Below, piece by piece: positions 50,740-62,931 of a stretch of 64,000 nucleotides of DNA (positions within the stretch are counted from its first letter, which is position 1; every line of letters starts with the position of its first letter). The position numbers and the translations under genes were made by a program. Location: contig JAVUNC010000004.1 of NCBI GenBank assembly GCA_032173965.1, positions 64,416,501 to 64,480,500 on the forward strand, read 5' to 3'. This stretch comes from Sitta carolinensis. Its lineage: Eukaryota; Chordata; Aves; Passeriformes; Sittidae. The notes beneath the pieces were generated by a model. That model was not told where the DNA came from. It searched no databases and saw only the letters and a list, made by a program, of their open reading frames with translations.

Positions 50740-51130
50740 AGATGTTACAAGGGTTCAGGTTAGACCTCCCTTCATCTCCCCAGTGCCATGGGAACATCAA
50801 AACCAGGACCAACTGTAAATTACTCTTCCTGCTCTTGGTCTATTCTTGGATCTTTTCACTCCTCAGGGAGGTCCTGAGGTCCTCATAAACAATTTTCACA
50901 TAGTTAAAACAGCCACCTGGCTCACTTCTAGACCTTTCCAAGCCTCAGAGAAACCTATGTGAATACTCTGATTTCCCTTTTCAGAAAACATTTGCTCCTT
51001 TTCTGTTTCCTGAAGAAAGCTTATGTTTTGCAGACTCCACAATACCATCCTTCACAAGGGAAAGTGAGAGAACATGTCTGAATATTTATGGACAGTAGAA
51101 GTTGTCCAACACTACAAGAGAAAAAAAGCC

Positions 51131-51148
51131 TTTTTTTTTTTTTTTTTT
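51131..51148. repeat. T18 homopolymer
   Basis: 18 consecutive T between A-rich and C/T-rich sequence. Confidence 0.9.
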
Positions 51149-51578
51149 CCCTGAAAAACCCACTTTTCCTCAGCTTCTTTTCTCTGAAAAATTTATGTCT
51201 TCTCATTAACTTGTCAGTTTTATGCAGATTATGAACAGGACAATCTAAAACAATCCCAGAATATCAGACCCTCTCTCCCTAGAGATAGACATTTAGACAT
51301 TAAGAACCTTCTTAACAGTAGTAACAAAGCCATTTCAGTTCACCTGAAATATTTCCACCAGACTCTTTATGACTTTCCAACCTCTATCATGACTTGATGC
51401 TCTAAGAGGAGTCAGGACTTGTTAATGTTCCCACCCTTGGGGAATGCAACATCTCTTATTTCTCACCATGCAGTCAAACCAGGGACCAGAGAAGACGTGA
51501 GAGAAAAGTAAAAATAAATTTATTTCAGTACATTACAAAGATTTCATTATGAAGAAAACATTAGTACATTTGGAGACA

Positions 51579-51602
51579 AAAAAAACCAAAAAACAAACAA
51601 AC

Positions 51603-51630
<28 letters not shown>
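51579..51630. repeat. A-rich tract ending in A28
   Basis: AAAACAAACAAAC-type sequence leads into 28 consecutive A at 51603-51630. No AATAAA lies closely upstream and no retrocopy was identified. Confidence 0.85.
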
Positions 51631-51634
<4 letters not shown>

Positions 51635-52529
51635 AAAACACACATGGTGCTCTTTCAATACTCTGCTTGGAATGTCCCTTCTCTGGGTAGCTGGCAGAAC
51701 CAAGACCTGAAACTGGTAGAATATTTTTACCATTATATAAACTGTGACCCAGTTCTTGAAAGAGCTCACTCACGGCACAGCTTTCTTGAGTGAGAACTAC
51801 TAACTGAAAAAGAGTAAGAAAAACCCACCTGAGTGTAAATACACCCTTGTATCTTTCCTCTGATCTTTAATCTTGGTAGAGAATAATTTTAATTTTAATA
51901 GAGAAAAATTTCAACTTCTCTGCAAATGAAATATATTTTGTTCCCTAAAGAGCAGCCTGTTGCTAGATTGTTCTAGAGAGGTTTAATACTTCAGTTATCA
52001 ACAAGGAAACACGTGGTTACACTGCCTTGTCTGTGTAAACTAAGCATGACAGGTCATTTTTTAGAATTTGCACGCATAAGCTCATTGCACTACATAATTT
52101 TTCTAAGTTGTATACGCTTGAGCTATTTAAGCTATTGTATAACTGCATAATATTTCTATTGTCTCTTCATAATGATTACACGTGATCATGAAAATGGTGG
52201 AGGTAAGGCACACCTTTATTAGCTGTGTCTCAATCACAGCTAGTTTTATTCCAAATATGACCTTGGCAAAAAAAGAAAACTTTCGTTTTTTGTAACAAGG
52301 GTTTGTGATTCTGTACTTGTCAAGTACATGGACCCAAACCAATAAGAGTATATATATACATATGTTCATTATACCCTTCTCTGTCTCACCTCTACTTTCT
52401 CTAAGCTATCATGTAGAACGTGTTCTCTTCTATACCAGGACGAAAAAGAAAGATGAAAAAAATCATCCTATCAGTCACAGGTTCAGGAAAAAGCAACTCC
52501 CTCAGGCAGATGGACTCTTTTCCTTATCC

Positions 52530-52800
52530 CTTTCTGGCTTTGAGATCAGTCCAGGCTCCTGAAGTGGCACAGAGTGAGCATGGCCTGTCCCAGACACTGC
52601 AAGCACCACAGTGATGAGCAGGATAAGCCTGGCCTGGGGCTGAGGATGCTCTTCCATCGGCCTGGGGAGACATTGGAACAGGCACCACAGTTTCAGCTGA
52701 AACCCAGCAACCCATCAAAACACTGTGAGAGTCAGCAGTGCAGATAAGAGCAGGTGAAACTCTTCTCCCTCTCTGGTCTTGGACCAGCATGGGGTTTGTG
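52530..52800. other. GC-richer unclassified block
   Basis: A 270-bp patch with higher GC, a reverse frame of 88 codons (52790-52524) and no recognised domain or repeat. It could be a fragment of an old element or a non-coding exon. Confidence 0.2.
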
Positions 52801-54959
52801 TGATTGAGCAGAAAGCTGCCACAATGTCTAAGTGTGAGAGTATTCCCAATAAAACCAATCTGACACCAGGGCTCAAGACATCCATGTTTCTGTCATTCAG
52901 GTTGTTCTATATCACAGCTGAGTAAAACAGGGCAGAAAAACATAAGAAAGCCTGAATTTTTTTTAAGCCTTTTAACAGAAATGAGATAAATATGTAAAGA
53001 TAGAACTAAAGTAAAGTTTAAAAGAGCAAGGTTTTTCCAGCGAACAATCCCCCTCCTCCCCTTATTTCTAATGAAATTTTACATCTCTGTGTTAATAAAA
53101 AGAAAATAAGCAGTCCATTTACTGAAAAAGACTGAGTTTTTTCTGAAAAGACTATTTGTATCAGAGAGAGAAACTTAAGGCTGAAGCAAGCAAATGCTAT
53201 CAGCTGCAGACCACTTAAAAGATTATGAAGTTCCACAGCATGTGTGGGTCACTGGAACAATGGTGGATACTAGGGGACAATTTAGTACTCCTCTGTCTAA
53301 GAAACATGGGTATATTTTGAGTACACAGTGATTTTTATTTTTTTTAAGAGCAAAGAGGACTGTGAAATTGGAGTATCTTATCTTTAGCCATTCTGGGTCG
53401 GCAGCTAATTCACTAAAACATACAAAATTTGATACATTTGTCCATTTTTATGCACACAATCTGACATATTTTCCTTTTCAAGGTGCCTCAAAGAGATGAG
53501 GCCAACTCTCTTACTCCACAAAAAGAGCTTGGTGAAACTGTAGTGCAGTGGTTACAAGAAGGCAAAGTATGCCTTTGGAGTTCCTTTCCCAGCATTTTTT
53601 AGACTCTCTATGAATTAGTAAAAATGAGAATAATATTCAGCCACCTTGAAAATATCTCAGCATTCAGAGGTTTTTTTGGCATAAAAGAAATATTAGCACA
53701 TAATATTACAATTAAGACCCTTCAGCTTTATGTAAAAATCCATGATTTTAGAGAAGTTAACATGCAAAAGACTAATTCTGTAAAGCAAGCAAGAAAGTCT
53801 CTCAGTTTATTTGAACCAGCAGAATTTGACCCAAATTATTATTTGCCTCTAACATGGATCTTGTGTTGCTGAAGTGTATGAAAAGAATTTCCAAATCAGC
53901 AACCCATAACTATAATTTGCCAGTATGTGGCTTCATATCAGGGGTTGCAAAGAAATGTTTGTTTTTATTCTGTGAAATATGGATGTCTCCCATAAAACTC
54001 AGAACTGCACATTAATACAAACTGGGAGTAAAATAATCAGAAGGAGAATACTTGTTAGTAGCAGGAAATGAAACAAAACAGAAAATTAAAAAAAAAAATT
54101 CTTAGATATATTCCTCTTAAACTTCATAATATTTAATAGCTGGAAGCTATTAAAATAGCATTAAATCACCTAATTTGATCTTACCATTAGATTTTACCCA
54201 GGTACCTGTACATAAATCTGTTCATAAAAACATTTCCATTCTCAGATAACTAAGCTGTATGTCCCAAGCATCGAGAAGGGTTTGGCTCTCACTAGTGACT
54301 GATGGCAGCTAAGGCAAGATGAATGATATCAGCAGGCAAACCATACCAGTAACTGCTGAAGGAAGCAGAAGTTCTTGCCTACCCAGAGACAAAACTCCTT
54401 CCTAGTTCTGAAAGCATTAGTATGAGCCTAGCAAACATCTCAGCCTTGAAAGTACCTCAGCACAAGAACCTCAGCACAACTTTCTTCTAAAAAAAGAATT
54501 AGTCCTACCTTGTAACTTGTCTGCAGATCTGCTTTTTGTGATCCTCCTTTGAGCCATCTCAAGGAACTGCAAGGCTGAAGCAAGGACAAATATAGAAGCA
54601 TAGGGGGAAAATTAAAAGTGTTGTTTGGAAATTACCTAACCATCGGTTTAGCAGCAACTCCTATTAAGAAAGAAAAACAAATCATGGAATGAATAATCAA
54701 ACCACTGCATGATAGTTGTGTTGAAAATAGATTGGGTCAGATCTTAGTTTCTTTCTGTGAAAAGAGTAATATGCTTTGAGAGGGTAACACTTTGTGCATA
54801 AGGAAGAGGCTGCAGATGCCATTTATCCATCTTTGGTGGAGTTTTTGACACTTTTTCACGTATCTCTAGTTTGCTTATGCTAGAGGAAACGTGCACATTG
54901 AAGGTACAAAACTGGTAGAGAACCTATTTAGAAGTAGCTATCATTAATTCACTAGCAAT

Positions 54960-56365
54960 GTGACATGTGCAGGTCTGCCCTGGGGCTGATACTGTTTGAT
55001 GCATTAGTTCTTGAAGTGAGTTGTAAAGTAAAGAGGAAGCTTTTTAAACTGGCAGTTACACCAGCCTGTGAGGAACTGCAAGCCTTTTTGGGCAGGAGGG
55101 CTATAATTCAAAGTGATCTTGACAAACAGGAAATAAATCTGAAAAAGGAGACTGCAATTCAGTAAGGACATGTGCAAGATGCAGATGCAGAGCAACAAGC
55201 ATACATACAAGTTGGGGAATGTTTAGCTGGCAGCTGTGCTGAAAAGGATCTGCAGCTCCAGGATTGACATGCTGTATGTGAGTCAACAGTATCAATGCCA
55301 TTGGTAAAAAGCACACATGACTATCATGCAGGAGATTGATAGAGCTGTTATTCTGCCTTTTTCAACTCTAAGGGCTCACCTGCAGTACTGTGTTTAATTC
55401 AGGTAAATTTTAAGAGAGATTTGGACAAATACCAGAGCCTAACAAAAAGCAACAGGCACAGCTGAAATCTCGAACACATCATCTCTGAGGATGGACTGAA
55501 AGCACTGAGATTGCTCAGGCTGAAGAAGAGACCAAGGGGAAAAATCGTTTTAGTGTTCAGATTCTGAGGAACACTCCTCCTGACTGATGCATAGAGGAAG
55601 GCAATAATGCACTCTATTTGCAGGTAATAGGGGTAATATGCATATGCATGGAAGCAAAAAAGGCATTATTAGCTGATGCAATTGTCCCACTCTACTCAGC
55701 ACCTGACAGACCACACCTGCAGGACAGATCCCTACATAGAAAGATGCAGACAGCCTAGAGAGGGTCTAAAGAAGGGACACAAAGATGATCAAAGACTAAA
55801 GGAGTTAGGTCTTTTCTCCCTGGAGAAAAGAGGGCTCAGAGGGAACTCATCACAGTATTACAGTACTAAAAGGGTGTCTACAAGGAAACCAGAGGATCTC
55901 CTCTCTTCAGAAAGAGCCGCATGGAAAAGACAAAGGGCAATAGGGACAGGTTCCATTTCTATATGAAACAGAAACTGGGAAAGCAGTTAATCACTGGAAC
56001 AGCCTCCCTCTACCCAGGGACATGGTAGAGGCCCCACTGCTGGAGGTTTTCATGCTGTGACTGGACAGGGAGCTAGATAAGTCCATGTAGGTAGGCACCC
56101 TTTCACATGAAAAGTTGGACCAGATTATCTTTTGGGGTCTTTTCCAGCACATGCTGTTCTATGAACTTTTTCAGACCACAAGTAAAAATGCAGCAGCATT
56201 GGCTGCAGCAGCACCAACAGTGGGTGAAGAGGATGTGTCAACTACAACCCTGGAAGATTTTTAAGAACAGTCTGTGATGATATGTACATGATTTGCCTTG
56301 CCTCAGAGAGGCCAAAGAGACTGCAGGTCACTTTAGAGTCCTGTGTTTAAGATTCTGGGGCAAGC
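54960..56365 (+). mobile_element. older CR1 LINE, probably split by a younger CR1
   Basis: Forward-strand CR1 sequence starts at about 54960 and includes GGACATGTGCAAGATGCAGA, a TACAAGTTGGGGAATG block, GCTGAAAAGGATCTGC, GTGAGTCAACAGT and CACCTGCAGTACTGTGTTTA (to about 55400), then GCTCAGGCTGAAGAAGAGAC and weaker sequence to about 55640. A CR1-like end reappears at about 56240-56360: CCTGGAAGATTTTTAAGAAC, then TTGCCTCAGAGAGG, GCAGGTCACTTTAGAG and a relic of the terminal ATTCTG repeat. The simplest reading is one old copy split by the insertion at 55650-56168. The downstream part is the weaker match. No intact coding frame remains. Confidence 0.65.
55650..56168 (+). mobile_element. younger CR1 LINE, 3' part
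   Basis: A second forward copy repeats the same consensus region from about CACTCTACTCAGCACCTGAC, through CTAGAGAGGGTCTAAAGAAG, TTTTCTCCCTGGAGAAAAGA, CACTGGAACAGCCTCCCTCT and CTGGAGGTTTTCATGCTGTG, to the 3' end GTTGGACCAGATTATC and TCTTTTCCAGCACATGCTGT, closing with TTCTATGAA. It duplicates consensus positions already seen at 55380-55600, so it is a separate insertion. It is 5'-truncated and has no coding capacity. Confidence 0.85.
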
Positions 56366-59300
56366 ATATCAAATAGCCTTTTCTCTCCACAGCTCATTTG
56401 ATTAGTACTAATTGCTGCAACTACTAAATGTGGTAAGTAGAATTAATATGAGGCTGAGAAAGGCAGGCTCTGACAGTTTATTAAAAAATAAATAAGTTTG
56501 GGTAGTGCAAACAAAAGATGAGCACTATGAAACATCAAAATTACATAATAATTCCAAGTACAGTAAAAAGCATAGTGAGAACTATAAGTAATTTCATTAC
56601 CATTCACTAGTAACTGGACTTATATATGTATATAAGAATGAAGATTCAAGTGTATTCCAGCTTTATCTAATAATGCAGAGAAGTGAGCTGCAGTGGGGAA
56701 ACAGAAAACCAAAACCATTTAGAGAAAGTGATTCAATAAGCTGTATATGAAAGCCTGAGAGAGTCGGGCTAATACAAAAATAATCTTTAGTTCTTTGAGG
56801 ATCTGCAGGCCCAAGTAAGAGAAATGATCAAGAGACCAAAGACCTACCATGTAAATGTAGAATAATTGAATTGAATCGAGAGCTGAAATGGAGAATGATA
56901 GAAAATTACTGTATTTGATAGGTAGAACCAGACTACCTATGATCTTAGGAAAAGACTGCTAGTAATACAACCTTAGTGATGAAACAGTTTGCAAAATCAT
57001 AAAAACACCTAGCAAGAAACCTTTCTCATCAAAATACCAAAGAGATAAGTAAAAGTACCTAGTAAGTATTTCAGGAGTAAATCAATTAACCTTGGTCCTG
57101 CTATTTTCCAATTCATTGGTATTATGTAATAGGTTTTTCATTTGAGTGATTTATGTATCTGCATCTGAGATCTTTGTCCCTGATGTGGTCAGGTTGCTAT
57201 GCCCTTTCTTTAAAAGCCTTTTTGCAGTGACAAGAGACCAGTAGTAAAACACATAGGTATCAAATTCTGCATCCTGAAGTGAAGAACTTAAGCAACAAGG
57301 AGTAGCTGCCTTTAGATTATCTGGCTAAACAGCAAGAAGATAGAGAAAGGCTATAAGAAGTTGTATGAGGAAAGAAAAAGTGTTACGAACCCAGAAAACA
57401 GAGGTAATACTATGTTAAATAAAAATTCTGTCTGTGTTTAAAGAGTAGACAGAGAACCCTGAGAGAAAAACATTACACAGAAAGAAAAGAAAAGAAGGAT
57501 CAAGGACAATTACTAGATTTCTGCTTTCAGAAGCAAAATAACTGAGTTAATAAATGTACAATGAAACAAGAAAGAGAAAAGAAAAACTTTTTGCCAATAA
57601 TGTTTTCATAACTGGAGTCATGCTTGTACTCAGAAGGTAACAGAATCAAGACAGGCATGTAAGTAGGAGTCAGAAAATGTACAATTGATAATATCTACAT
57701 AGAAGCAATAGCTAAAATAGATACTCATTTTGAATCGCGACACAGGGTAAAGATATATTAAAACCCCCTGACAGGATGGGATTCTTAAACATCTCTAGGG
57801 ATGGCAATAGAAGTTATAAGGTTAGCCAACACTGGAAACTAAATAGCAGAAAAGTATCTTTAGTCAGTTCCTCACCTCTTGCTCAACAAAACAGGCAGAA
57901 CAGATATTGCCTATGTTGAGTACCTGAACTGCAGGATTTTTTTAAAACTACAAGTATCTTTACAAGTAATTTGTGTTCTTGCTGTGCACAGCAGTTAAGT
58001 AGCAACATTTCATGAAAAATAGTGTTCTGTTCATTTTGCTTTCAATCATCAAACCATTTAGATTTTAATTAGTAATTCACTAAGTTTCATTTTGAGTTCA
58101 TATTACTCAGAAATTACTCTGAATGTCAACTTATACTGACTTCTAAAGCATCTTGATAAACCTCATATGTAACTTTGACAGAGCAGTACATTCAAGTAAG
58201 AGAAATTAAAGCTAAAGTTTTTATTTTTCCTTGGCAGATACTGAAACAGTAGCACAGTACCAGCACATCACCCTTGCAGAGGCAGAATTACCACATAACT
58301 CAGTGCCCATCACTGCAGAAATAAACTGCAGGTTAGGTTGAATGCAGAATTTTAGTACAAAAGACGAGATTTTTCAGGTTATTTGGTACCAGTCAAAACT
58401 TATTCCTTCTTTCTTGGAGCCTGAATAAATTTTAGAAGTTGCTGCAAGCTATCTTTCCTTTGACTGCTATTTACAAGTGCTCAAGCACAGCGTACTTTCT
58501 ACGAACACCAGCTCTGTCTTATGGATTGGCCAAGTGCAACACGTTCAAGTGGATCACCAAGAGTTCCACCTAGAGAGGACTTACATTTCAGTATAAGTCC
58601 AAAATTGTGTTACCCCTTGGTTAATCACAAAAAGAAGAAAAAAATTTAATGGCTTTGATATAAAAACTTAAATTGCACAAAACAGGAATGTTTTCGATAA
58701 ATATGGCTTGAAAATTTGTCATGAAAGCAAACAAATTTACATTGGTTCATTTAGCTCTTAGATATCTTCAGTGAAGCTCTGGCAAGACTCCACAACAGAT
58801 TGATAAGAAACAGGTAACAGCAAGGATTTGTCAAGTCAAGATAGACTTGAAGACTGAAAAACAAGTTATGAGAACCTATCAAAGGACTACAAACTAAAGT
58901 CTTACATTCAGAAACAAAACAAGTACATTTTAAAGAATAAATTACTTTTCTGAAAAAAAGATGTTGGGAAGTAGTCTACAAATAAAATACTATTAACCAC
59001 AGGACACAATAGGGATATTCAGGAGATTCATTACTCTTTATTAAAGGCTTATTGTATAGCTAATAAACATCACAAAAGGAAAACAATTCAATTAAAACAT
59101 ATGCAAAGATGCATTAACCATACAAGGGGAACAATGGTATTTTGAAAAGTTAAAAAACAACACTGCTGCACTTAGTTACGAATTCTATCTTCAATATCCA
59201 ATGTTTCAAGAACAGTTCAGAAAAATTAGACTTAACATCATGTGCTGTTACACTGCCATCCTGTGGCAAAGTACCCGAAATTTTCCATGAACATAAGACT

Positions 59301-61561
59301 TTTCCAAATGATAACCTCCTTTCAAAAAGACTTAACATTCTACTCCTGAAGACAGGAAAACACCAGTAGAGATTTAGCTATACTTCTGGAAATGCTGCTC
59401 AAGGAGCACTAACTTTAGTGAAAATACAACAAAATTTTTCTTCAGAGTGTTCGTGACCTGATTGTCTGCACACAAAATTTGAGACTATAGTTTCTGAAAC
59501 CTAGTTTTCTGGCAGTGAAATAAAATGAGTCTACTTTTTTCCCTTCATATTTCAAAATAAACATATATTCTAGTATGTGAAAATATTGGTACACAATTTG
59601 AGATACAAGGAGTGAGTGTCCATGGGACTCTCCTAATAACTTCAGCCCATTTAAAAGGAAAAGAGTCTTATATTTCCTGTTAATATCAGATCCTAGGATT
59701 GTGTAACTTCATATTTCCAGCCTTGCTTCAAGTCTCTGCATAAATAAAATGACTAAGAGTTGATTTCCTTAAAACATTTTAAAACCCTAAACTGGAAATA
59801 TGTTCAAATAGAGGGGGGGGAGGGAATAGTAGGTTCCTTTAATTGTTTTGCTGAATTTTAATATAAGAATTTTTTGCATTTGGCCTATAAGGAAAAACTG
59901 TAGTAGACTGTGAAATAAGTTTTCTGCGTTGCAAAATTTGTTTTGTGAAAACAATCACTCACAAGGTGATAAAACACAAGAAAAAGAAGAGCCATGGTCA
60001 TAATGGCCTTGTACCTACTCCAGGAAACACTTTGAGTTGGCAACATGGCTCAACAAAGGCAGTGAGGAGAAAGGATACTCTTAAACATATGCAAAACTCT
60101 TTTTGAGGAAGGACTGCTTGCACGCACCCCTGAACTGAGCACACTCACTTCAGGAGTAGGAAACAAGCCAAGGATTGAACTAACATGGAAATCTTCTCAG
60201 TTCAAAGACTTTCACATCTCCGAGAAGCTGCCACAGACATTTAGATTTTAAAAAACCACATACAGACATTTCTACTGACAATAGTCACATATCTGGGGCA
60301 CACCAGCTTTCTAACATAGTTAGTCCTTATGACTTGCTTTCAAACCATTAGAAATCTAGAACACAAGATGCAATAATCTCAGGGTGCAGAACATCCTGCA
60401 CAACTGGTCTCTAATTATTAAGGAAATTGGTGATTGACTTTAACTTTTTGACACTTCTTTTTCTTAATAATATCATGCATTTAAAATTCTTCTTTCAGTA
60501 GCCCCGTGAATCACTCAAGCTTCAACTTATGTCAAACAATCAGATCATTTGCTCAGAATACCAAATAGCAGAAACTTGATTATATTTTGCTATTGTGAGA
60601 AAATAACCCACAAATCAGTTAAACAATTAACTTCCCCCGAAATAGCACTGTATCTTGAAAGCTCTTAGGTTATCGAATCCCAAACCTTGTTCCTACTTTG
60701 TACACTCAAGTGACACCTAGAGGCTGTCCCTGCATGAGACAGATTTTACCTTTTGTTGAAAGCTAGGTTTTAACAAAAACCTTGCTCTATTGTTCATCAT
60801 CCTAGAATTCCTGCAAGATTTTCAGAACACATCTGACATCTACAAACTTTCTACACGTACACTACAATATGCCATCTTTGTTCATGTCTCTTTCCAAATG
60901 TAAGATAATGGGAACACCTTACAACTGAAAAATCAGGTGAACAGAGTGGGTATCTGCTTTTGAATCCATTTAAATACTCCATGCATCCATAATTACTATT
61001 CTCTCTTTCTCAAAAGTGTTGCTTATCTCCTTCTAGCAGAAAAGGAACTGCTAACTTGTCTCCCACTTTTGGGCAGGATGTGTTGTGAGTATGCTTTATT
61101 TTCTTTAGTCTGTTCCACAGCCATCGAAGTACAGACAGAACTCATCCCATTATTTTGGGGCTGTACAGGTTCCCAGGCTGGATTCCTTAGCTGCTCCTGA
61201 ATTCCATTGCCTTTGCAATAATGAGTAAAGTCCAAATATTGTAAAAAAAAAATTACTGGTAGGAAACTGAAAAAAAAAAAATAGTTTTGTGGCACTGAGA
61301 CTGGAATACATATTGCCACAACTTTAGCTGTAATGAAAGTGTGATTATCAACCTCAGGAACTGCTTAATGTCAGCAGATCATATTATGCACTATGGGAAG
61401 TATATCGAAAGAACTGTAACACATAGGACCTCATATGAAGTAACATGAGGCAAAAAAGTCTTCTTTAGATCAGCATATCAAACCTTGGCTTTCTATATGG
61501 AACATTCTTAACTCCAGAACAGTGATTTTTAACTGTTCCTTTATCTGAGCAATTTCTATAT
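56366..61561. other. non-genic AT-rich sequence
   Basis: About 5.2 kb with no recognised repeat family or gene. Reading frames stay below 100 codons. It contains small A/G-rich stretches (57478-57500) and a G-rich run (59812-59824). Confidence 0.55.
59812..59824. repeat. short G-rich run
   Basis: AG8AGGG: a single G8 run followed by GGG. Low-complexity. Confidence 0.8.
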
Positions 61562-61566
61562 CACAC
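61562..61566. repeat. target-site duplication of the 1.36-kb LTR (left)
   Basis: CACAC lies just before TGTCATAG and is repeated exactly at 62927-62931 after CTACGACA. The short CA-repeat character on the right side leaves a slight ambiguity of register. Confidence 0.75.
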
Positions 61567-61694
61567 TGTCATAGGTTTGACGTTGGCACAAGGCCAGTGC
61601 CCCTATAACGATATACTGTCCCTGGTATTTGCTGTGAGATGTGACCAAAAACAGAGCAAAACAGTTTCTAATTTAGAAAACAAAAGAAAAGAAC

Positions 61695-61700
61695 TTTATT
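61695..61700 (-). terminator. LTR polyadenylation signal
   Basis: TTTATT on the forward strand, hence AATAAA on the reverse strand, 128 bp from the 3' end of the LTR. It is the only AATAAA on that strand that I found in the LTR. Confidence 0.55.
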
Positions 61701-62538
61701 ACTTATAATATGCAAAGAAGACACATACAGAAGAACATGAAAACTTTAAAAAACACTCTTCCTCCCCCCCACCACCAGTTCTCAACACAATAAAACAAAC
61801 TAAAAATTCCCAATCACGTTACCACTCTTTAGATAATTAATCCTTAGTCTATTACCACCCTTTCGATAATCAGTACTCAGTCCATCAAGGAGAGATAGGA
61901 GTCTTCCTTGCACCACATCGTGGCCTCTTCCTCCATGTCCAGTGCTCTCACCACTGTGCATGGACCAGAGCTGCTTCTAGGGTTTCTCTTTTAAAGATGC
62001 TTTGGTTAGTTCCAAGAAACGACAGCTTCTCAAATTTTGGGACACCAGTCCCCCCCAATATTACCCCCTGGGGCCGAGGGGCCTTGAGAACAGAGCTCTT
62101 CCTCTCATCTCTGTTCACACTACTGTCCACTCTTGGCTCCAAGCCAATGCCTCTCCCCAGATGCAGTTTCTGTGTTACAGGAAAGAAATGAGTCCATCCA
62201 TGGCTATAAGAACAGTCCAGCCAAAGGCCACTCTATCATCTCCTCCCACCTAGGATTCTTTTCAGCATTCTCTGACAATCTTCCACTTGCACAAACTTTC
62301 ATCATCTTTGCTTAGTTCTCTCTATCTTTCTTCTTCAAATTCAGGAGGATTAGCATTTATAAAGTTTCCATCATCTACGAAAAGGGTTAAAATCTTGGGC
62401 TTTGTTTCTCCAGAACTCTCACGGTATCTTTGCTGCTGGGCACTCTTCTCGCGCCACCCCCCCATACTCCTTCGGCCGTGCTGTCTAGTTGTTGATATCA
62501 AATTTCAAGGTGACGGAGATCACAGACACGGTTCCTCA

Positions 62539-62590
62539 GTCTCTCTCTCTCTCTCCGGTGGGGGGGGGGGGGGGGAGGGAAGGGGAAAAG
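62539..62590. repeat. (CT)n next to a G16 run, inside the LTR
   Basis: Alternating CT (about 62539-62556) is followed by CGGT, then 16 consecutive G (62560-62575), AGGG and AAGGGG. The forward strand can form a G-quadruplex and the reverse (LTR sense) strand has C16. It is probably a mutable tract, and sequence quality here is suspect. Confidence 0.85.
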
Positions 62591-62793
62591 AAGGCTACTT
62601 GATGCCTCTCAAGGTTCTTGTACTCTCTCCACCCTTCCATCCTGCAGGATTTTTCCTCTCCCCCTCTGTGCCCGAGGTTCCAAGCCTACCTCACCCAGGC
62701 CACATGGCTTCCCCTCCCCGCCCAGCTGGGCAGGGGAGATCCACCCGTCCTCAGGGAGCGGAACCAAGAGAGAGCTTTCCGGGGAGCCCTCTG

Positions 62794-62879
62794 CTTTTAA
62801 CCCCTTGTGTTCTCAGAGGCGGATCCTTGTCCTCAGTGGCCACACCAGGTGCCAGTCTTTAAACCTGAGCACTCATTGG
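62794..62879 (-). promoter_or_regulatory. LTR U3 promoter elements
   Basis: On the reverse strand a CCAAT box at 62879-62875 is followed about 75 bp later by TTAAAAG at 62800-62794. This spacing is typical for a retroviral U3 promoter. A GC box (CCCCGCCC on the forward strand, 62716-62723) lies downstream. Present-day activity is unknown. Confidence 0.5.
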
Positions 62880-62926
62880 TTTGACCACTGAAGTTGGAAA
62901 AAACTCATTTTTTTCAAACTACGACA

Positions 62927-62931
62927 CACAC
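62927..62931. repeat. target-site duplication of the 1.36-kb LTR (right)
   Basis: CACAC directly after the LTR end, identical to 61562-61566. Confidence 0.75.

Larger units (their letters stand above)
46441..54959. other. non-genic sequence
   Basis: About 8.5 kb without a recognised gene or interspersed repeat. The reading frame maximum is 122 codons (49960-50328), inside T/G-rich low-complexity sequence. Homopolymers, a hairpin and two GC-richer blocks are listed separately. Confidence 0.5.
61567..62926 (-). mobile_element. 1,360-bp solo LTR, endogenous retrovirus family B
   Basis: The element runs from TGTCATAG (61567-61574) to CTACGACA (62919-62926), 8-bp terminal inverted repeats with one mismatch, flanked by a perfect 5-bp duplication CACAC. 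On the reverse strand there is a CCAAT box (62879-62875), TTAAAAG as TATA-like box (62800-62794) and AATAAA (61700-61695) about 130 bp before the 3' end. This order fixes the orientation as reverse. No internal retroviral region or partner LTR is present. Preserved ends and duplication suggest a young insertion. The 5-bp duplication suits an ERVL-like or ERV1-like group. Not similar to family A. It is GC-richer and more CpG-rich than the host sequence. Confidence 0.85.

Noticed and set aside
62287..62862. 191-codon forward reading frame, the longest in the window
   Set aside because: It lies entirely antisense within the reverse-strand LTR (61567-62926) and runs through the G16 low-complexity tract. 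Its G-, S- and P-rich translation reflects base composition.
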